Assembly: GCF_024734405.1 (NCBI RefSeq)
Contig: NZ_CP059556.1
Span: 124,001 to 188,000 of the forward strand
Length of the DNA: 64,000 bases
From: Saccharopolyspora gregorii
Lineage (GTDB): Bacteria; Actinomycetota; Actinomycetes; Mycobacteriales; Pseudonocardiaceae
Reading direction: 5' to 3'
In this document: piece by piece, positions 17,288 through 25,701 of the stretch
How the letters are laid out: each line of letters opens with the position of its first letter
Position numbering within the stretch: the first letter of the stretch is position 1
Position numbers and translations under genes: made by a program
Notes under the pieces: model-generated
Seen by the model: only the letters and a program-made list of their open reading frames with translations
The model's database searches: none
Told to the model about the DNA's origin: nothing

Positions 17288-18592
17288 TCAGCGCTTCGGG
17301 AAGTCGGCCACCCGTCCGCCGTCCCGGTGCCAATCCACGTACCCCAGCTCGAACTCGGTGCTGCGGCCCCACGGCACGTCGTGCTCGCCGCGCACCGGGT
17401 AACCGAGGTAGGAGCGTTCCCAGCCGAGCGCGGACCAGCGGGCGCGGATGCCGCCGTACACCTCGACGGCCCCGGTCTGCGGCGACCAGTAGATGGAGGC
17501 GGCACCGGTGTCGCCGCCGGCGAAGTGCGCGTACTTGCCGCGCCCGTCGGGGGCGGTGAGCTCGTCGGTGGTGGGGTAGCCGAGCAGCCCGTTGGGGCCG
17601 CTGAACTGGAGGTACTTGTCGATGATGGCGCCGCGCACCGAGTGCGCCCCGGTCTGCGGGCTCCACGCGATGCCCGCGGCGAACTCGCCGTCACCGTCGA
17701 ACCGGGCGTACTTGCCGCGTCCGTCGGCGGCGGTGATCTCGTCGGTGGTCGGGTAGCCGAGCGGCCCTGCCTCCCAGCCGGATTCGGCCCACTTGTCCCG
17801 GATCGCGCCGAGCACCACGTGCGCCTCGTTGTCCCGGGTCAGGTAGATGGAGGCGCCGCCGGGGCGGGAGAAGTGGTTGTAGGCGCCGAGCTCGTCGGGG
17901 GTCGTGGTGGTGTCGGTGGTGGGGTGGCCGAGTGCGGCACCGCCGCCGTTCTCGGTCCACTTCTCCAGGATCGGGGCGCGCAGCAGGTGCGCGCCGGTGG
18001 CGCTGGTGAAGTAGATCGCCGAGGCGGTCTCCTTGCCGTCGAGGCTGACGAACTCGGTGTAGCGGGCGCCCGCGTCGTCGGTGAGCTCGTCGGTGGTGGG
18101 CACGCCGACGACGTCGTGCGCGCCGAGCGCGACGAACCGGTCGAGGATGCCGCCGAAGACGATGTGCACGCCGGTGTCGGGCGTCCAGTAGAAGCGGGCG
18201 TGCTCGTACTCGCGCCAGCGCAGCGAGTCGTGCTCGACCTCCTCGTCGCCGAGCGGGTTGCCGATGGCGTCCTTCACCGCGCGGGGCAGCGCCGAGTAGC
18301 GCGCTCCGATCTCGCCGTCACCGGGGCGGGTGGGTTCGTCGTGGACGGGCGCGGTGGCGGGGGTACCGCTGGTGCTGGGCGCGGGGCCGGTGGGCGGCGG
18401 GCCGGTCCGTTCGGTCGGGTCGCCGAGCAGCGGGAGTTCGATGGTGCGCTCGGCGCTGGTCTGCGTGGTGCTCGGGCCGCCGAGGAGCCCGCTGATCGGC
18501 TGCGCTTCCGCGTGGGCGGCACCGGGCAGCACGGTCAGGACGCACAGAGCCGCCGCGCTGACGGCGGCTCCGGCGAGTTCGGTGACGGTCAC
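17288..18592 (-). CDS. Secreted LGFP-repeat protein (longer)
   Basis: 434 residues from GTG 18592, with AAAGGGG about six bases upstream. A signal peptide (core AAVSAAALCVLTVL, cleavage after AHA) precedes a Pro/Thr-rich linker of about 60 residues and then about six LGFP repeats with GVPTTDEL, GHPTTD, GYPTTDEI and GYPVRGE cores. Each repeat carries the YxxF or ARF motif and a closing HxVxGxI-like strand. The protein is predicted to be exported and wall-associated. Its neighbour at 15981 is a shorter paralogue, suggesting a tandem duplication. An independent terminator separates them, so they are not obviously one operon. Confidence 0.87.
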   Translation of the reverse strand: MTVTELAGAAVSAAALCVLTVLPGAAHAEAQPISGLLGGPSTTQTSAERTIELPLLGDPTERTGPPPTGPAPSTSGTPATAPVHDEPTRPGDGEIGARYSALPRAVKDAIGNPLGDEEVEHDSLRWREYEHARFYWTPDTGVHIVFGGILDRFVALGAHDVVGVPTTDELTDDAGARYTEFVSLDGKETASAIYFTSATGAHLLRAPILEKWTENGGGAALGHPTTDTTTTPDELGAYNHFSRPGGASIYLTRDNEAHVVLGAIRDKWAESGWEAGPLGYPTTDEITAADGRGKYARFDGDGEFAAGIAWSPQTGAHSVRGAIIDKYLQFSGPNGLLGYPTTDELTAPDGRGKYAHFAGGDTGAASIYWSPQTGAVEVYGGIRARWSALGWERSYLGYPVRGEHDVPWGRSTEFELGYVDWHRDGGRVADFPKR

Positions 18593-18919
18593 TCCTTGCC
18601 CCTTTCGAGTCGTCACCTTGTGATCGCCGGAAGGGGCGGTGGAGTTGCACTCTGTTACCGATTCGAGTCCGAGTTTCCTATCGCAACCGGTTTCGGACTT
18701 TTCCGGCTCGGCGCGCGGCCGAACCGGTACCACTCGGAGTGACCGACGGCAGGGGTGTAGGCGCAGCTCGCGGGGGTTCGGGGGCGGATCGGATCGGGTT
18801 CCGGACGCACAGGGTCAGCAATTTTCGCCGGCAACGTTCCGTGTTCGCCGCAGCGCCGGTGCCCCCGTCCGGCCGCGTGCCCTGCTCCGCCGGCTTGCCC
18901 CCGCGGCGGACCCCGAGAC

Positions 18920-18953
18920 GCGAAGAACCCCCTCCGCGGAGGGGGTTCTTCGC
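18920..18953. terminator. Strong terminator after the DUF4232 gene
   Basis: Inverted repeat with 16-base perfect arms (GCGAAGAACCCCCTCC and complement) and a two-base centre, 14 bases after the minus-strand stop at 18967. The hairpin ends in TTCTTC on the appropriate strand. Confidence 0.85.
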
Positions 18954-18966
18954 GATGGCGGGAGGG

Positions 18967-19476
18967 TCAGCCCTGCGCGACCGGGGTCGCCTGCAGCACG
19001 CCCTTGAGCTGCTCGCCACCGGGCCAGTCGGTGGCGACCCGGTCGTCCTCGAGGGCCGAGGGCAGCGAGAACTCGACGCCGGTGGGCACCGCGGCGTGCG
19101 GCGCGGCGTCGGCGGCCTGGATCAGGTAGGAGTGCGCGGGCGAGGACGCGGTCAGGTTGACCGGCTCGGCGGCGCTGTTCTCGGGGACGACGTCGATGCC
19201 CGGGATCGGCGCGCCGTTCTCGTTGAAGACCAGGCCGCGCGGGCCGCCCTGCAGCTTGCAGTTGACGTCCGGGTTCGTGGCCGCGTAGTCGATGCGGAAC
19301 GCCTCGTGGCCGGCGGCGCCGCCCTGCTCCTTGACGACCGTGACGTTGACGTCGGCGGCGGTGCAGGCGGTGTCGCTCGGGTTGGCGGTCGCGGCCCCGG
19401 CGGAGAGGACGGAGATCCCGGCGACCGCCCCGGTGACGGCGGCGGCAGCGGCGATGCGGCGGATGTTCGCGAACAT
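18967..19476 (-). CDS. Secreted DUF4232-like protein
   Basis: 169 residues. N-terminal signal peptide (RRIAAAAAVTGAVAG core, cleavage near ATAN-PS) followed by a domain starting with a cysteine-containing DTACTAADVNV strand and a second cysteine at NCKLQGGP, the pattern of DUF4232 beta-sandwich proteins of actinobacteria. The two cysteines probably form a disulphide. No catalytic residues are known for the family. It is single-gene, with a strong terminator just downstream and GAGGA upstream of the ATG. Role in the envelope is unknown. Confidence 0.82.
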   Translation of the reverse strand: MFANIRRIAAAAAVTGAVAGISVLSAGAATANPSDTACTAADVNVTVVKEQGGAAGHEAFRIDYAATNPDVNCKLQGGPRGLVFNENGAPIPGIDVVPENSAAEPVNLTASSPAHSYLIQAADAAPHAAVPTGVEFSLPSALEDDRVATDWPGGEQLKGVLQATPVAQG

Positions 19477-19728
19477 GGTGTTTCCTCCTCAGCGGTTCTT
19501 CTGCTCCTGAAGACGTGCCGGGCGCGCCGAGGATGCTCCGGGATGACACTGCTCATGCCGGAGCAACCTCGGTCCCGCCCGAACGTCGTCCGGAGGCGGG
19601 CGGGAGGAATGCCCCGTTCGTCCGCTCGATCCCGGGCGAACGGGACGCAACGGCACCTGGTCCGCCCCCGGGCGCCGACGCACCCGAGGCCGGACGCCTT
19701 CCGCGAGCACGTGCTGCGCTCGCTGTGA

Positions 19729-21618
19729 TCAGGCCGCTTCGCTGCGGCCGCCGAGGTGCGCGGCGAAGAACCGCTCGATGGCCCGGTGCAGCTCGATCTG
19801 GTTCTCCGGGTTGAGGAACCCGTGCCCCTCGTCCTCCTTGACGAGGTACTCGACCTCGACACCGCGTGCCCGCAGCGCGGCGACGATGTTGTCCGATTCG
19901 GCCTGCACCACCCGCGCGTCGTTGGCGCCCTGGGCGACCAGCAGCGGCGTGCGGATCCGGTCGACGCGGGTGATGGGGGAGCGGGCGAGCATGTCGACGC
20001 GCTGCTCGGGCACGTCCGGGTCGCCCGCGTACCGGTACCAGTTGCCGATCAGCCCGCGGCGGGCGAACGGCGGCAGCGTGCGGGTGAAGTTGACCAGGTC
20101 GGAGATGCCCACGTAGTCGACGGCGGCGGCGAACTTGTCGGGCGTGAAGGTGACGCCGACCAGCGCCGCGTACCCGCCGTAGGAGCCGCCGGAGATCGCG
20201 AGGCGCTCGGGGTCGGCGTAGCCCTGCTCGACGGCCCAGTCGGCGGCGTCGATGAGGTCGTCGTGCATGGCCCCGGCGAGCTCGCCGATGGCGGCTTCCA
20301 GGTGCCGCTTGCCGTACCCGGTGGAGCCGCGGAAGTTCACCTGCAGCACCGCGTACCCGCGGTTCGCCAGCAGCTGCACCTCGGGCGAGTAGCCCCACGA
20401 ATCCCGGTACCACGGCCCGCCGTGCACCAGCAGCACCAGCGGCAGCCCGCGCGGTTCCACGCCGACCGGCAAGGTCAGGTACGAGGGCAGCGGGAGCCCG
20501 TCGCGGGCGGGGATCGTCACCGGCGCCATCGGCGCCAGCGATTCGGGGTCGAGGTGCGGGTACGACCGGAACAGCAGCCGGGATTCCCCGGTGGCGTGGT
20601 CGTAGAACCAGGTGGCGCCGGGGTCGCGGTCGTGGGTGAACGACACCACCCAGCGGCGTCCGGTGTCGTCCCGGGAGATCCCGGCCAGGTCACCGTCGGA
20701 GAGCGCGTCCAGCTTCGCCAGCACTTCGGCGAACTCGTCGTCCAGCGCCCGGATCTCCTGCCGCTCGCCGAGGTAGCGCACCCCGAGCAGCCGCCCGCTC
20801 GCCCGGTCCCGGATCAGCGGGGAGGACTGCTGCACGGCGATGCGCCGGTCCCCGTCGAGGTCCAGCTCCGGATGCGAGTCCACTTCGGACTCCTCGCCGG
20901 TGGTCAGGTCGAACCGGGCCAGCAGGGCGCGGTCCCCGTCGCGGTACGAGCCCAGCCACACCCCGGTGCCGTCCGCGTCGAGCTCGAACGGGTTGATGCC
21001 TATCGGGTGGCCGTCGCCGGTGAACGTCGTGATCGGGGTCAGCTCGCCGGTCGCGGGGTCGTGGCGGGACAGCTCCAGGGCGCCGTCCTCGGTGATGCTG
21101 CGGGCGTAGATCTCCGCACCGGGCAGCCAGTCCAGCACGGTGCCGGGGTTCTCGGCGAGCACGGTCGACTCGCCGCTGCTGATGTCGATCTCCACCAGGT
21201 CGAACCGGTCGAGCTCGCGGGCGTTGAGCTGCACCAGCACCTTGCCGGGCCGGCCCGGGCGCTGCTGCCCGATCGAGGTCCGGACCCCGGGCGGGTAGGG
21301 CGTCAGGTCGACCGCGGGCGCGTCCGGGTCGTCCAGGTCCACGCGGAACAGGTGCCAGTCCTCGTTGCCGCCCGCGTCCTGCACGTACAGCAGCCAGCGC
21401 GGGTCGTCGGTCCAGTGGTAGCCGGTGACGCTGCGCGTCTCGTCCGCGGTGACGCACCGCGCCTCGGAGTCGTCCTCGACCCCCCGCACCCACACGTTGA
21501 GCCGGTTCTTCCACGGCGCCAGGTAGGCGATCCGCGTGCCGTCCGGGGAGATCGAGGCGCCGGCGCGCTCGGGCGAGTCGAAGAACGCTTCCACCGGCAG
21601 GATGTCGGGCAGGGCCAT
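19729..21618 (-). CDS. S9-family prolyl oligopeptidase / acylaminoacyl peptidase
   Basis: 629 residues from ATG 21618, chosen over a start 45 bases upstream because AGGAGAG lies about eight bases before it. The N-terminal two thirds form a beta-propeller (repeated ISPDGTRIAYL, GYHWTDDPRWLLY, GEESEVD blocks). The C-terminal third is the alpha/beta hydrolase with the serine elbow GGSYGG near residue 478, the acid at GANDARV near 567 and the histidine at DEGHGF near 600. No signal peptide is seen, so it acts in the cytoplasm on short peptides or acylated amino acids. It is not in an obvious operon. Confidence 0.9.
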   Translation of the reverse strand: MALPDILPVEAFFDSPERAGASISPDGTRIAYLAPWKNRLNVWVRGVEDDSEARCVTADETRSVTGYHWTDDPRWLLYVQDAGGNEDWHLFRVDLDDPDAPAVDLTPYPPGVRTSIGQQRPGRPGKVLVQLNARELDRFDLVEIDISSGESTVLAENPGTVLDWLPGAEIYARSITEDGALELSRHDPATGELTPITTFTGDGHPIGINPFELDADGTGVWLGSYRDGDRALLARFDLTTGEESEVDSHPELDLDGDRRIAVQQSSPLIRDRASGRLLGVRYLGERQEIRALDDEFAEVLAKLDALSDGDLAGISRDDTGRRWVVSFTHDRDPGATWFYDHATGESRLLFRSYPHLDPESLAPMAPVTIPARDGLPLPSYLTLPVGVEPRGLPLVLLVHGGPWYRDSWGYSPEVQLLANRGYAVLQVNFRGSTGYGKRHLEAAIGELAGAMHDDLIDAADWAVEQGYADPERLAISGGSYGGYAALVGVTFTPDKFAAAVDYVGISDLVNFTRTLPPFARRGLIGNWYRYAGDPDVPEQRVDMLARSPITRVDRIRTPLLVAQGANDARVVQAESDNIVAALRARGVEVEYLVKEDEGHGFLNPENQIELHRAIERFFAAHLGGRSEAA

Positions 21619-21786
21619 GTCGGATCTCTCCTCTCCGACGGCCCGGTCGGCCGCCGTGACCACAGTCGACCCCGTGCCGTCGCGGCATGCTCAAGCCGAT
21701 TTCCCGTGACCCGAGCCACTCGTGCCGCCGCGAGGGCGGATCTCCACCCGGATCGCGGCGTCGACGGAGCGCCCGGCCCCGGCCCG

Positions 21787-22113
21787 TCAGAGCGACCGCA
21801 GCCGGTCGCGCACCCGCTCCAGCAAGGGCAGGTCCCGATCCGCCTCGATCCGCCCGCTCCAGGCGAGGCGCCGGTCCAGCGCCGCTCCCGGTTCCCGCCG
21901 GGGCAGCGGTGGCCGGCAGTCCGGACCGCACGAGTGGTCGCGCCCCCAGCTCTCGATCAGCACCGCGACGCAGTCCGCGCACCCCGAGCGCGCCCGGCCG
22001 CCGGTGGCGCGGTCCACACCGACCCCGCAGAACGCGGATCCGCCCCTCGCGTCCCGGACGTGCACCCGCCCGTCCGCGTCGGTCCAGGTCCCGGCGGGCC
22101 GCAGCGGCCTCAT
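21787..22113 (-). CDS. Small cysteine-containing hypothetical protein next to an XRE regulator
   Basis: 108 residues from ATG 22113. It holds five cysteines: FCGVGVDR, a CADC pair, and SCGPDC, giving two CxxC-like pairs, plus a conserved-looking WTDADGRVHVRD at the start, so metal binding is plausible. No strong ribosome site is visible, and the start is therefore tentative. The gene lies about 270 bases downstream of, and on the same strand as, the XRE gene at 22387, an arrangement similar to the regulator plus small protein pair at 13.7 kb. Family not recognised. Nothing else was seen in the spacer 22114-22386. Confidence 0.5.
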   Translation of the reverse strand: MRPLRPAGTWTDADGRVHVRDARGGSAFCGVGVDRATGGRARSGCADCVAVLIESWGRDHSCGPDCRPPLPRREPGAALDRRLAWSGRIEADRDLPLLERVRDRLRSL

Positions 22114-22386
22114 CGGAACGCCGTTCCGGTGAGTCCGGTGGCGGGACCGGTGCTGGTCGGGGAGGGCACCGGTCCCGCCGGAACCCCACCCGGACCGCGG
22201 CCGGGGATCCGCGGTCGTCCTCGGGTGGGGTAGTCGCGGCGCGCACCGAGCACCCGGGTTCCGAGCGCGGAGCGGAACCGGCGGACGAGGTGCGGCGGCA
22301 TTCGCGACATACCCCGACCGTCGGCGCCCGATCGCCGCGGGTTGACGGTTATGCGCCCCATGCGCATGGGACCGCATGGGATCCGG

Positions 22387-23376
22387 TCAGCGGGCGAGCG
22401 CCCGGGCGTGCGCGGTGCGGTACTCGCCGGTCCACGCCGCGTGCCGCTGGTCCTCCGGCAAGCCGTCGAGTCCGCTGCCCAAGTGGTCGGCGGCGACGTC
22501 GTGCAGGCCCATGTCCAGGGTCGCCATGCCGAGGTTGAGCCGGTGGAAGGTCGGGGTCAGCCAGTAGGCGGTGCCGGGGGCCGGCCGCTGCCCGGATTCC
22601 TCCAGCAGCTCGGCGGCGGTGTCCAGGAGCCGTCGTGCACCGTCCCGATCACCGAGGCGGCTCGCCCCGTGCGCGGCTTGAGCGGCGGCACCGATGCGCT
22701 GGTGGACGCTCGCACCGGGGGTGTGGTGCTCGGTGAGGAACCACCGCGCCACTCCGCGCCAGTTCTGCTGCTGGCGGGCGATGTAGCCGCGGAAGTTCGC
22801 CGCCTGCGCGGCGAGCACGCCGTCCCCGATCTCGTCGGCGGCCTGCTCGGCTTCGGACAGCCACCGCAGCGCTTCCCGGTCCTGCCGATCCTCGGCGTAC
22901 AACCACCCGGCGAACTGCACCCACTCGGCGGCGACCGCGGCCAGCGCGGGCCGGTGCGGGCCGGAAGCCTGCCGCACCAGTCCGGTGACCAGCCGCGCGT
23001 GCGCGAGGGTGGGCGCGATGAGCGGTACCGGCCCGAGCACGTCGTCGAGCCTGCGCTGCGCGGCGAGCACTCCGGCGAGGGCGGTGACGGTGCCGCCGTC
23101 GAGGGTGTGCGGCCGGTCCAGCACCCGTTCGATCCGAGTCCGGTCCGCGTCGTCGAGCACGTCGTCGGCACCACCGGTGGCGAGCCTGCGCAGCGCTCCG
23201 GCGGCACCGACCGCGTCGTCGAGCGCGGCGACGGCGCGGACGTCGGGCCGCTGCCAGTCGTGCTCGTACCGGGAGATGTTGCCCTGGTCCACGTGCACGT
23301 GGCGCGCGAGCGCGCTCTGCGTCAGCCCCGCGGTGCGGCGGAGGCGCCGCAGCGCCTGCCCGAAGCTCTCGGCCAT
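22387..23376 (-). CDS. XRE-family HTH regulator with TPR-like C-terminal region
   Basis: 329 residues from ATG 23376 with GAAGGGG six bases upstream. Residues 5-60 are a lambda-repressor-like helix-turn-helix (LRRLRRTAGLTQSALARHV then NISRYE). The rest is an Ala/Leu/Glu-rich all-helical array with WLSEAEQAADEIGD and GVARWFL repeats that look like tetratricopeptide units, as in actinomycete regulators that sense small ligands or peptides. The ligand is unknown. It is followed on the same strand by the cysteine-rich small gene. A decayed VOC gene lies immediately upstream. Confidence 0.85.
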   Translation of the reverse strand: MAESFGQALRRLRRTAGLTQSALARHVHVDQGNISRYEHDWQRPDVRAVAALDDAVGAAGALRRLATGGADDVLDDADRTRIERVLDRPHTLDGGTVTALAGVLAAQRRLDDVLGPVPLIAPTLAHARLVTGLVRQASGPHRPALAAVAAEWVQFAGWLYAEDRQDREALRWLSEAEQAADEIGDGVLAAQAANFRGYIARQQQNWRGVARWFLTEHHTPGASVHQRIGAAAQAAHGASRLGDRDGARRLLDTAAELLEESGQRPAPGTAYWLTPTFHRLNLGMATLDMGLHDVAADHLGSGLDGLPEDQRHAAWTGEYRTAHARALAR

Positions 23377-23480
23377 CGTTCGCCCCTTCCTCGCCGGGCG
23401 GCCCGGCGAGCGGCCCACCTTGCCAGCCGTGCGCCCGATCCTCGGCGGACTCGGCCGGGCGAGATCGACTCCGCAGCCGA

Positions 23481-23640
23481 TCAGTCGACCCCGACCGGCC
23501 CCAGCAGATCCCAGCGGTTCCCCGCGATGTCCCGGAAGACCGCGACGCGGCCGTGGGGTTTGCCGCGCGGGGGAGCCGCATGAATTCGACTCCTTCCCGA
23601 GCGGATCGCCGATCAGCTTCGCGCACGGCACGACCGTTCC
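23481..23640 (-). pseudogene. Remnant of a VOC-family (glyoxalase-like) gene, C-terminal part with a frameshift
   Basis: The complement encodes GVEFMRLPR in one frame and, after a shift, GKPHGRVAVFRDIAGNRWDLLGP up to a stop at 23481. Together these read like the C-terminal metal-binding strand-helix of a vicinal-oxygen-chelate protein (G-E-F-x-x-x-P then G-x-x-x-V-F-x-D-x-x-G-N-x-W-D-L). The N-terminal half is absent and a terminator occupies the sequence just upstream. It is a decayed fragment rather than a working gene. A sequencing error could explain the frameshift but not the missing half. Confidence 0.55.
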
Positions 23641-23659
23641 GCAACGGCCCCGGACAGCA

Positions 23660-23687
23660 GGAAACCCCCTGTGGGGAGGGGGTTTCC
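23660..23687. terminator. Terminator hairpin downstream of the exported protein gene at 23780
   Basis: Arms GGAAACCCCCT and AGGGGGTTTCC with a six-base loop. The leading sequence CGGACAGCA and the arms are nearly identical to the terminator at 25371, so this looks like a repeated terminator cassette. Confidence 0.8.
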
Positions 23688-23779
23688 TTCGGCTCGGCCG
23701 GACCGTCGGCGCACTGGTGCCGAAGCCGTGGATCGGCGCGGACCACGGCACCGGCCCGGCCGGCGCGCGGGGCGGCCGA

Positions 23780-24217
23780 TCAGCCGGCGGGCGTGGTCGT
23801 GCACTCCACCGTCGGCTCGGCCTCGGTGCCGGAGGCGACGCAGTCGACGCCCTCGCCGCCCTCGGGGATCGGGTAGCTGAACACGATCGGCCCGTCCGCC
23901 TCGTCACCGACGGAGAACTTCAGGACGGTCGGCTGCCACGATTCGCTGCCGTGCAGGGTCTTCGAGTAGTACGTGGTGCCGGGCTCGACGGTGGTGCCGA
24001 AGCCTTCACCGTCGTCGGTGAGCTCGCGGACGTGCAGCCGGTAGTCCCCGGCGGTGTACTTGCCCTCGCCCTCGTGTCCCGGTTCGGCGTGGTGCGAGTT
24101 CTGGACCTGGGAGGGGACCTGTTCCAGGTTCACGGCCGCGGCGATACCCCCGCCGACCACCAGCACCGCACCGGCCACGAGGCCGGAGACCACGACGTTC
24201 TTGGCATTGATCCGCAT
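23780..24217 (-). CDS. Exported hypothetical protein
   Basis: 145 residues from ATG 24217 with GAGGAG six bases upstream. An N-terminal hydrophobic segment (VVVSGLVAGAVLVVGGGIAAAV) acts as signal or anchor. The remaining 110 residues contain a His/Glu-rich linker (HHAEPGHEGEGKY), a beta-rich domain with TTYYSKTLHG and WQPTVLKFSVGDEADGP, and two cysteines (VDCVAS, VECTTT) near the C-terminus that could form a disulphide. It resembles no family I can name. It is expected outside the membrane. A terminator follows about 90 bases after the stop. Confidence 0.75.
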   Translation of the reverse strand: MRINAKNVVVSGLVAGAVLVVGGGIAAAVNLEQVPSQVQNSHHAEPGHEGEGKYTAGDYRLHVRELTDDGEGFGTTVEPGTTYYSKTLHGSESWQPTVLKFSVGDEADGPIVFSYPIPEGGEGVDCVASGTEAEPTVECTTTPAG

Positions 24218-24604
24218 TACGGCTCCTCGCATTTCATCCGGCCCGAGCACCGTCGCGGCGGTGCCGGAATTCCGATCACCAAGCCTGGTGCGGCGCGCGA
24301 TCGGCCACCTCGGCCGAGAGGCCGGTTCGAAACGCGGAAGACCAGCCGATCGGCCGGAGTCACTTCCCCCGGAGGCCTTTCCGAAAAGCGGGGAAACCCT
24401 TGCTAGCAGTGGTTTTCCGCTCGCCCGGAAGCGAATCCGGGGAAGCTCCCGCACTTCGATCGTCGGATTCGACCGGAGGAATGCCCGCGCGATCCCGCAA
24501 CGCGCCGGTGGTCCTTTCAGGTGATCCATCCGGTAAACGGAGTAGTGGAGGCTCCGGCTGGCGAAGATCGGACCCTTCCTACATCGATCTGACGAGGAGC
24601 GGGT
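24218..24604. other. Divergent intergenic region, no gene seen
   Basis: About 390 bases between the exported protein gene (minus) and the next gene (plus). I see no plausible coding sequence, no RNA gene and no clear operator. It should hold two divergent promoters. It is less G+C-rich near 24390-24560. Confidence 0.5.
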
Positions 24605-25267
24605 GTGCCGGACGGCTTCTACACGGATTCGCAAGGCCGGATTCGGCCGATCAACGGGAAGAAGGGCCGCGGTGGATTCGTCGCCGCCGCCGGTGCGACC
24701 GCACTCGCGGTCACCGCCGTCGCCGGTGGCGGTGGGGCTACCGGCGGGGTGAGCTCCGTGGCGGGTGAGCAGGTCGCGGTCCGCGTCAGCAACGCGAAGC
24801 AGGCGGCGCGCAACGGGCAGTCCGACAAGGTCTGGCAACGGATGCGGCTGCGGGTCCGCGAGCAGCGATCCCCGGATCATCAGCTGGACTGCATCGTGCA
24901 TTCCTTCGGGCAGGTGCAGGAGTTCTTCGTCGGGCACCGGTGCCGCTCCCTGACGAGGACCGTGATTCCGCTCGCCGACGAACAGGGCGGCACCGCGGTC
25001 GTGTCGATCGCCTGGGTGCGGACCGGCAGCACACGGGATGCGCGCGCGCTGAACCGGCTGGACCGCCGGGACGGGACCGGGGACATCAGGGCGCTGGGCA
25101 GCAGCGTCCTCGCCGCGCGGGGAGTGTCCTTCACCGGCGAGCACTACGAGTCCACCGCGAAGGGCACGCTGTTCGTGCGAGCGGAGGCGGCACCGATGAG
25201 CGGGAACCTCCCGCCGGCGCTCCTGGACGGGATGGCCGAGGTGGCGGTGCTGCTCCCGCGGCCGTAG
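24605..25267 (+). CDS. Hypothetical membrane-associated protein
   Basis: 220 residues from GTG 24605 with GAGGAG five bases upstream. It begins with a polar FYTDSQGRIRPINGKKGR segment, then a single hydrophobic Ala/Val/Gly-rich segment (about residues 24-50) and a C-terminal domain with DCIVHSFGQVQEFFVGHRC, TAVVSIAWVRTG and TLFVRAEA strands. The layout is inside-out: a short cytoplasmic tail, one membrane helix and an external domain of about 165 residues with two cysteines. No family is recognised. A terminator follows at 25371. It is transcribed away from the exported protein gene at 23780. Confidence 0.7.
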   Translation: MPDGFYTDSQGRIRPINGKKGRGGFVAAAGATALAVTAVAGGGGATGGVSSVAGEQVAVRVSNAKQAARNGQSDKVWQRMRLRVREQRSPDHQLDCIVHSFGQVQEFFVGHRCRSLTRTVIPLADEQGGTAVVSIAWVRTGSTRDARALNRLDRRDGTGDIRALGSSVLAARGVSFTGEHYESTAKGTLFVRAEAAPMSGNLPPALLDGMAEVAVLLPRP

Positions 25268-25370
25268 CCGGGACGGGAGTCGGTGCCGACGTGCTCGACG
25301 GTGCGGTCGGTGGCAGCGCGATCAGGTCGGCGGGGAGGCCCGATCGCCGGCACCCGACCCCGGACAGCAA

Positions 25371-25400
25371 GAAACCCCCTGCGACTAAGTAGGGGGTTTC
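25371..25400. terminator. Terminator between the hypothetical gene and tRNA-Arg
   Basis: Inverted repeat GAAACCCCCT / AGGGGGTTTC with a ten-base loop. It serves the plus-strand gene ending at 25267 and the minus-strand tRNA-Arg ending at 25420. Confidence 0.75.
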
Positions 25401-25419
25401 CAGCTGTCTCGACCAGACG

Positions 25420-25492
25420 TGCGCCCGAAGGGATTCGAACCCCTAACCTTCTGATCCGTAGTCAGATGCTCTATCCGTTGAGCTACGGGCGC
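25420..25492 (-). tRNA. tRNA-Arg (anticodon ACG)
   Basis: 73-base cloverleaf on the complement: acceptor GCGCCCG pairs with CGGGCGC, D arm GCTC-GAGC, anticodon stem TCTGA/TCAGA around loop CTACGGA, T arm AGGGGTTCGAATCCCTT. Discriminator A; CCA not encoded. ACG reads CGU/CGC codons after inosine modification. Confidence 0.95.
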
Positions 25493-25531
25493 TTGTTCAG
25501 TTGTGGATCCCCGCCTGGGCGGGAACCCCTG

Positions 25532-25621
25532 CGGAGGCTCCGGGATTTGAACCCGGGAGGGGGCGTGACCCCCAACCGCATTAGCAGTGCGGCGCCATAG
25601 ACCAGACTAGGCGAAGCCTCC
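25532..25621 (-). tRNA. tRNA-Ser (anticodon GCT)
   Basis: 90-base class II tRNA on the complement: acceptor GGAGGCT pairs with AGCCTCC, anticodon loop CTGCTAA, long variable arm GGGGGTCACGCCCCC, T arm CCGGGTTCAAATCCCGG. Discriminator G. Reads AGC/AGU. Confidence 0.95.
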
Positions 25622-25701
25622 CGGCAGTCCCTCTCGGCCACTGGGGAAAAGAGTACACGGCCCGTTCACGCCTTCGCGCAGGGGGGTCGGTCCGCGATCG
25701 A

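Noticed and set aside
19756-22233. 825-codon plus-strand open frame opposite the S9 peptidase
   Set aside because: Shadow of the peptidase gene; composition biased, no motif, no ribosome site.
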